From assembly GCF_030272615.1 (NCBI RefSeq), contig NC_081415.1, positions 599,242,144 to 599,306,143 on the forward strand: a DNA stretch of 64,000 bases, in the 5' to 3' direction. The notes under the pieces are model-generated. The model made no database searches and was not told where the DNA came from. It was given only the letters and a program-made list of their open reading frames with translations. Every line of letters begins with the position of its first letter. Positions within the stretch are counted from its first letter, which is position 1. This document shows, in pieces, positions 57,739-64,000 of the stretch. The DNA comes from Cryptomeria japonica. Its lineage: Eukaryota > Streptophyta > Pinopsida > Cupressales > Cupressaceae. The position numbers and the translations under genes are program-made.

Positions 57739-58073
57739 TGTTAGAGTTATCATGTATTAGCTAATAATTATTTATTTAATTATTAGTCTATTATCCTCTA
57801 CGTTTAAGCTAAACTTAGGCATTTAATAATATGGTAGGTATTCAATAATTATTTTAATTATTAAATACACTTTGTCCCTTTAGTGTTTCTTAAGGGTTGC
57901 ATATTCTCCTTTTATAAGGATTGTATTGTACTTTTTATTTTACTCCCTCTCTAAATGATAATATTTTTCTTCAAAGCAATTATTGCTTTTTTGCCTCCAT
58001 TCTTCTCTTGTGATAGGTATTTTCCCTGTAGGTGTTTTTGGGATCTCTGAAGTTGTATTTCTCAACTTTTTCA
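57739..58073 (+). repeat. 5' LTR of copia 2
   Basis: TGTTAGAG...TTTTTCA. Contains TTTTATAAGG (about 57913-57922) as a likely TATA region. It differs from the 3' LTR by an approximately 19-bp deletion/insertion pair and many substitutions. Confidence 0.95.
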
Positions 58074-58085
58074 TGGTATCAGAGC

Positions 58086-59184
58086 CTACATCTGCTACTA
58101 CTTGTTCCTGATTTTTCAAAACATTTTTTAGAGGCTAGGGTTTCAAGTTTTTCAAAGTTTTTTATTTGCATTTGGGGTGCTTCTTTATTTCTGGACATTT
58201 TGGGCTCAAAAGACCTCACCGTTGAGCTTAGAACATCCCCAAAGCCCCCATTTTCATATAAATTTTGTCCAATGTGGAAAACTTTGGCTCTGAGAGTTTT
58301 TATTTATTTTTAGCCCTTTTCTGGGCATAGATTTCGAAAGAAAAATTTAAATTGAGGCAGTTTTATAGTGTGCCCAGGCCGCTGCCCTCTCCATCAGCCG
58401 CCAATGATTTACAAACTGCCACGGCCAACTCCTAGCTCGACAATCACCATTGGCAGTTAACCTCATCGGTCTGTTAACCCGCCGCCCAGCCTGAGTGCCA
58501 CCTCCGTCGACAACTCTGCCCAGTCACCGCTAGACCCCTCTTGCAATTTCTTTTGGACAGGGGGCTGTTTTTTTTTCCATAACTTAGGCAAACGAAGTTG
58601 GATTTTGGAAAACGAATAGGTGTCAAAAAGCTCTCTTTGAGCTCTTTTAAGATCTGGAGGTGAGATTTGCAGATTTTTCCATTTTGTACCTGTTGTTTTT
58701 CGTCAAAGTTAGAGATTTTTTCTGCACTCCGAGAGACATAACTTGGGCAAACAAACTCTTTTTTTGGCAAACAAATAGGCGTCAAAAAGGTCTTGGAGAG
58801 CCCTATTAAGATTTGGGGTTCATTTTTCCAGACATTTTACCAAGTACACAAGATATTGTCTGAAGCATTCTTTTTTCTCTTGCCTTTCTTTTTGGCTTTC
58901 AGATTGTACTAGTGTTTGGTTTATCATCTTGTGGGGGTGTTATTTTCTACTTTCTATCATTTACTTCAAAAAATCAAAACACCTAAAACTCAAAAACAAA
59001 AAAAACCCTTATGCATCCTTTGTCTAGTCTGAAAGATCACTTAATTAAAAAATACATGAGCAAGTATAGGTACAGATACAAGTACACATGGCAGATTCTT
59101 CAGTTGAGTTTCTTACATCACAAAACTCACATCTGAAAAGCTCATATGACAAGGCTTCTCAGATCAAGAGGGTTGTAGTCCTAT
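58086..59184 (+). other. Copia 2 leader
   Basis: About 1.1 kb between the primer site and gag, Ser/Phe/Pro-coding-like but without a sustained frame. A GC-rich patch at 58375-58520 stands out. Probably untranslated leader; a captured host fragment is possible. Confidence 0.5.
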
Positions 59185-60467
59185 TTGGATGAGGCTCAGC
59201 CTCAGTTGCAACGTCGTTTTGAGATTCTTCAGCATAGGAATAAGATGGATGAGGCTATGGGTGTCATCTTCTTACATGTTTCAAACAACTTGCTTTTTCA
59301 CCTTGATGGTTTACTCACTCCTCGGGATATGTGGTCCAAATTTGATTCTCTTTTTGGTACCATCAATGAGTTCAAAGCATTACAGATTGAGGCGAAGCTC
59401 TCTTCTTTGTTACATGAGTCATTTCCTCACATTAAGGACTATCTGAACAATTTTAAAACCACCAGATCTATCCTCCACAGTTGTGGTAAAAATAATACAG
59501 ACACAGAGTGTATCTACCTAATTCTCTCTAATGTTCGAAGTCCCTATCAGATATTTGCCTCTACCTTTTATTCTACTATGGATGCCTTAGGTGCACATTT
59601 CACCATCCCTACATTTGAAGTGTTATGTGATCTCTTGACTCATGAGTAGGCTCACATATCTTAGTTGGACACTCTCATAGGATCAAAGAACAAAGCATTG
59701 GTTGCACAGACATCTAAAGAGAACAAGAAGCAGAAACCGAAGCCTAAGAAGGATTCAGTTGGCACTAAGAGTTCCTCCATGCCAACACCTAAGTCTGATT
59801 ATAAACCAAAGTCCTATCCTAAACAGGAGAAATCTTCTCAGTCTAGTGAATCTTCCTCCAAGACTAAGAATAAATCAAATGAACTTTGCAGTTTTTGTGG
59901 CTAGGAAGGACATCCATTTTTTTGGTGTTGGAAATGATTAGAGGCTTTGGAGGAAGCCATGCAGTAGCATCATATCTCTTCTCCTCATCCTCCTTCCTCT
60001 TCTACAGGTAAAGGACATGCTCTTTCTGCACGAGCTATTACTTCTACATCCACTTGGATTATTGATTCAGGGGCTTCTCACCACATGACACAATCGAACA
60101 ATAACTTGTTACCTCACTTGCTCACAATGATACTTTACATATTGTAGTTGGTGACTCAGCACAACTTTCAATTTCAGGTTCAGGTATTGTTCCATTGACA
60201 AGTGGTTGTATTCTAGATGTTCTTTTGGTTCTTGATATTTCAACAAACCTCCTCTCTATTTATCAGATTTTTCAATCTAGCTTTGGTAAAATAGTTGAGT
60301 TCTCACCACATGATGTGGTTATTAGAGAGCTCCATGATCCTGATTTAGTTGTGGCTATTGGCAGTGTTGATCCTGATTCTCGGTTATACCGGTTTGATGG
60401 CTTTGAGAGTCCAGATGGTTCTGATGTTTCTCTTGTAGTACATGCACATTCAATGAGAAAACTTTGA
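59185..60467 (+). pseudogene. gag: Copia 2 gag and protease, broken
   Basis: The gag (UBN2-like) frame at 59185-59649 contains LTPRDMWSKFDSLFG. The same frame runs on through TAG stops at 59647 and 59662, then a Lys/Ser-rich region, to a zinc knuckle CSFCG-stop-EGHPFFWCW with TAG at 59902-59904. A TGA lies at 59935-59937 and a TAG at 59965-59967. Protease DSGASHHMT lies near 60065. A frameshift follows, and the frame closes at TGA 60465-60467. Confidence 0.85.
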
Positions 60468-61655
60468 CATGAGAATTTTGGCCATGTCAATTACATATAC
60501 TTACAACATATGAGCACATAGACACTTGTGATTGGGCTCCCTTAGATATCCTGTACTGATGGTGTATGTTGAGGTTTTACACTTGGAAAGCATCATCAGG
60601 ATCTTTTTCCTACAAGTAGAGCCACACATGTTAAGGCAACCTTGGGTTTGGTACATAGTGATCTTATATCCTTTCCAACTCCATCTTTTTCAAGGTCCAA
60701 TTATGTGCTCATATTGATTGATGACTTCTCCAAACGTACATGGGTGTACTTTCTTAAGTACAAGTCTGATGTCTTTGATTCATTTCAAGTCTTTAAGATA
60801 TTTATAGAGAAGCAATTTGGTCTTTCTATCTATAGGATACACATAGATAATGGGAGAGAATATGTGAATCATGCTTTTACATATTTCTGCATAGAGTATG
60901 GTTTACAGCATCAGTTATCAGTTCCTCACACTCCTCAACAGAATGGTGTTGCTGAGAGAAAGAATAAAACACTAAGGGAGATGGCCAATTGTATGCTTCA
61001 CTCACATTAAATGTAGGCTACTTTTTGGGCTGAGGCAGTTAATTGTGCCACTTATATTCAAAATTGGATGCCTCATAAGGCATTATGCTAGATGACTCTT
61101 GAGGAGGCTTGGTCCCATGTCAAGCTCGATGTTTCATCATTCTAAGTTTTTGGTAGTGAGGATTGGGCATTTATTCCAGATGCTCAAAGGAAAGCCATGG
61201 AGAGGAAGAGCCGACCACTCATATTTGTTGGCTACTATGAGGATATTAAGGCATATAGGTTGTTTGATCCTAATTCCCGAGAGGTCCTATTTAGGCGGGA
61301 TGTCTAGTTTGATGAGCGCCCTCCTTAGATGGATTCTCCATCACCAGCTTCTCCCTCACTGCCTCCTCCCCCATCTTCATCTTTTCAGGATTCCTTATTC
61401 CTTGAGGATGATGCAGATGATGGTCTTCCATCTCCACCACCACCACCACTCGCAGCTCAGTCTTTGCCCAAGTGGGCCCGGTTTAAAGTTGATGTCATTG
61501 GTTCTATGGCAGGTGATCCTTCATACTCTCATCGTACTCGTGCATAGACATCTGGTTCTATTCTTTTGAGTCATTCCATTTCGGATGATCCTCAAAAAAT
61601 TTCAGAGGCAATAAGTCACCCAGAGTGGGATAGGGCCATGGATGAGGGTATTCTT
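60468..61655 (+). pseudogene. pol: Copia 2 integrase, broken
   Basis: The zinc module start HENFGHVN lies near 60470, with TAG at 60519 and 60543 and TGA at 60570. The best-preserved part is 60642-61010: LVHSDL, LIDDFSKRTWVYFLK, IHIDNGREYVN and HTPQQNGVAERKNKTLREM. This is the catalytic core with its acidic residues. Further stops precede the C-terminal region near 61190-61310 and a Pro/Ser-rich linker (61329-61547) that leads to RT. Confidence 0.88.
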
Positions 61656-63049
61656 CTTTGATGAAGAATCATACTTGGGATCTTTGTACTCTTTTGAAAG
61701 GAAGAAAGTTGGTTCACTGCAAATGGTTGTACCATACCAAGTATGCTATAGATGGTTCTATTAACAAGTATAAGGCTCGTCTTGTTGCGAAGGGTTTTCT
61801 TAGGTGGAGGGTATTGATTACATCGATACCTTTGCTCCTATTGCCAAGATGAATTCTATTCGCTTTGTACTTTCACTTGCAGCTTCACACCTGAATGGAC
61901 AATTTTTCAAATGGATGTGAAGAGTGACTTCTTGCATGGAGACCTTCATGAGGAGATCTACATGGAGCAGCCTCAGGGATTTTTGTAGGATTCCTCTTTG
62001 GTTTGTAGACTTTGGAGTTCATTATATGGTCGCAAACAGGCCCCTCTAGCCTGATATGAGAAGATGGACTCCTTCTTGCTCTCCACACTCTTCACATGTT
62101 GTCATTCTGATCCCACAATTTATATTCAACGTCAAGGGGAATATATAGTTATCCTTGTGCTATATGTTGATGATCTCATAATTACAAGTAGCTCGACCTC
62201 CTTGATTCAGGATATTTAGAGAGCTTTGATGGAGCAGTTTGAGATGATAGATCTTGGACTTCTACACTATTTTTTGGGCCTACAGGTTATTCAGTCTTCC
62301 GATGGGATTTCCATACTTCAACAGAAGTATGATCTTGATATGCTTCACAGATTTGACATGCTTTCTTGCAAGCCTGTACCCACACCTTTTCAGTTCGGTT
62401 TTGTTTTGTCTGCCACTTGTTCTACACCTTCCGTGGATCCTGCCTTATACAGGCAGTTGGTTGATAGTTTGTTGTACCTAAAACATACATGCCCAGATCT
62501 TTCCTTTGTGGTCGGTCTTGTCTCGAGGTTCTCCCATGATCCCCATGAGAGCCATTGGCAAGCTACCAAATGTATTTTGATGTACATTCGGGGCACTTCA
62601 TAGTTTGGCATTCACTATACTTCAGTATTCTCTCAGATTGGGCTGGTGATGCTCATAATTGGAAGTCTACTTCTAGCTTTGTTTTTTGCCTTGGTTCTAG
62701 TCCTATCACATGGTCTTGCAAGAAGCAATCTATTATTGTATTATCATCTACAAAGGTTGAGTACCAAGCAACGGTGTTAGCTAGTCAAAAGGTTTTATGG
62801 CTTCAATAGTTGATGACTAAGTTTGGGTTCCCTCCTAATAGTCCCACTATTCTTTGGTGTGACAATCAGAGTGCCATTCACATTTCCCGCAACCCAGTGG
62901 AACACCAGAGGACTAAACACATTGAGCTTCACATGCACTTCATCAAACAGTTGATTCAGGATGACTTTATCATCTTGGAGTACATTCCTACAGAGGAGCA
63001 AGTTGCTGACATCTTCACTAAACCTTTCACATCTTTGCACTACTTTTAG
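61656..63049 (+). pseudogene. pol: Copia 2 reverse transcriptase and RNase H, broken
   Basis: The RT starts with NHTWDLCTLL, KWLYHTKYAIDGSINKYKARLVAKGF at 61658-61852, then shifts frame. LYVDDLIITS, the catalytic YVDD box, is at about 62159-62190. EMIDLGLLHYFLGLQVIQ opens the next frame (62226-62603). RNase H spans about 62620-63049 over two frames, with CDNQSAIHISRNPVEHQRTKH and ADIFTKPF. Confidence 0.88.
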
Positions 63050-63325
63050 TTGCACTCTATGCTTGGGGTGAAGGAAGTTGTCCTTGGGGGGTCTCATTAA
63101 GGCCTTCCTTCATATTTTTTTTAGCATGCTTTTTACATCTTTTTTTGGAGTAGATTTTTTTCCCACGTGGTTTTCTCTATTTCTCTGGTTCATAGAGATT
63201 TGGTTGTGATTGGGTACCTCATCATGCTTTGTTGTCGGGACCCAACTTTGCCTTCATCATGTAGTTGCATTTTTTTTCATGCATTTAGTTTTTTAGCTAC
63301 TCCCTAAGTTCATCTTAAGGGGAGG

Positions 63326-63660
63326 TGTTAGAGTTATCATGTATTAGTTAATATTTATTTATTTAATTATTAGTCTATTATCCTCTATGCTTAAGCTAAA
63401 CTTACGCATTTAATAATAATTATTCTAATTATTAAATACACTTTATCCGTTTAGGGTTTCTTTAGGGTTGCACAAATTTAGGGTTGCATATTCTCATTTT
63501 ATAAGGATTGTATTGTAATTTTTATTTTATTCCTTCTCTGAATGATAATCTTTTTCTTCAAAGCCATTATTTCTTTTTTGCCTCCATTCTTCTCTTGTGA
63601 TAGGTATTTTGCTTGCAGGTGTTCTTGGGATCTCTGAAGTTGTGTTTCTCAACTTCTTTA
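63326..63660 (+). repeat. 3' LTR of copia 2
   Basis: TGTTAGAG...CTTCTTTA. Contains a short duplication of GGGTTGCA absent from the 5' LTR and lacks a ~19-bp segment present there. The terminal CA has become TA. Confidence 0.93.
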
Positions 63661-64000
63661 GTTTCAGAAATATAGAGTTTTTCACCTTTTTGTGCCACAT
63701 CACATGACACATAGGCTAGTCCGGCCGGACTAACCTTAGTTTTAACAATAAAAAAAAATTGAATTTTTTTTATGGAACCATTTGAACTAATGGAGTCCAG
63801 TCAAACTGAGTCCGACCGAACTCAATCCGGTCAAACTTCTCATGCCATTTCGGTGCCATGTGGCACCACGCGACACGGGGGTAGTCTAGCCGGACAACCC
63901 TCGGTTGGCCCAAAGTGTGAGACAACTCCATGCTTTTGCCCGATGTTGAATTCAAATCTTTGGATACAAGCAAGACTTGTAAATTGAGCTCTAGGATATA
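63661..64000. other. Right flank with a diverged ~150-bp direct repeat
   Basis: The motif GACACATAGGCTAGTCCGG (about 63705) recurs diverged as GACACGGGGGTAGTCTAGCCGG (about 63873). The first copy includes the palindrome AGTCCGGCCGGACT (63718-63731). No gene seen. Confidence 0.5.

Larger units (their letters stand above)
57739..63660 (+). mobile_element. Copia 2: Ty1/copia LTR retrotransposon with short LTRs, decayed
   Basis: 335-bp LTRs (57739-58073 and 63326-63660) enclose a 5.25-kb interior. The primer site TGGTATCAGAGC (58074-58085) abuts the 5' LTR and fits initiator tRNA-Met. A purine tract AAGGGGAGG lies before the 3' LTR. The flanks are GTTTA (57734-57738) and GTTTC (63661-63665), a target duplication with one mismatch. 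The 3' LTR ends TA instead of CA, a C-to-T change at the terminus. Gag, protease, integrase, RT and RNase H can all be found but with many stops. A long ~1.1-kb leader separates the 5' LTR from gag. Confidence 0.93.

Overview
The window looks like low-gene-density nuclear DNA of a seed plant, quite possibly a gymnosperm. The reasons are the plant-type BCS1-like AAA-ATPase genes, tRNA-Met-primed Ty1/copia elements, Helitrons of the plant Rep-helicase type, a tRNA-like SINE, long AT-rich spacers, and microsatellite-rich repeats. The plant origin is well supported; gymnosperm is an inference from the sparse genes and heavy repeat load.

Layout. (1) About 1-11.5 kb, minus strand: a decayed Helitron. 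Its 5' side carries a nearly complete three-exon RPA1 (RPA70-like) gene. Next come 3-4 copies of a 1.5-kb tandem repeat rich in TG/TA microsatellite, then the N-terminal zinc/Rep region and the start of a PIF1-like helicase that runs off the left edge. (2) 11.5-19.5 kb: spacer with microsatellites, three small repeat families (a nested 0.3-kb repeat, a TIR/SINE-like unit, a 464-bp tandem array), hairpins and one unidentified 145-codon ORF. (3) 20.0-21.5, 37.2-38.7 and 44.2-45.6 kb, all minus: three intact, intronless paralogous AAA-ATPases, the only clearly functional genes seen. (4) Between the first two lie copia and LINE relics and an almost structurally complete 7.6-kb copia element with 1.6-kb LTRs and a perfect 5-bp target duplication (24431-32038). 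(5) 39-44 kb: AT-rich spacer with a SINE flanked by a 12-bp or longer target duplication. (6) 47.2-48.4 kb and 52.1-53.3 kb: two copies, in opposite orientation, of a 1.2-kb terminal-inverted-repeat element with 4-bp target duplications and a GC-rich palindromic interior. (7) 49.7-50.3 kb: four almost identical 131-bp tandem units. (8) 51.4-57.0 kb, plus strand: a second decayed Helitron, into which one 1.2-kb TIR element has inserted. (9) 57.7-63.7 kb, plus strand: a second copia element with 335-bp LTRs.

How it fits together. The three ATPases form a dispersed tandem family: copies 2 and 3 share 3' flanking sequence and TATA placement, so that duplication included flanks. Everything else is mobile DNA at different ages. 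Both Helitrons have lost the HUH catalytic motif, and in-frame stops in both copia elements are mostly TAG at places where glutamine is expected, as expected from C-to-T decay at methylated CAG (CHG) sites. The best candidate for something not yet described is the 1.2-kb TIR family. Its 4-bp duplications fit none of the common plant DNA-transposon superfamilies, and one insertion can be checked inside the window against the uninterrupted Helitron.
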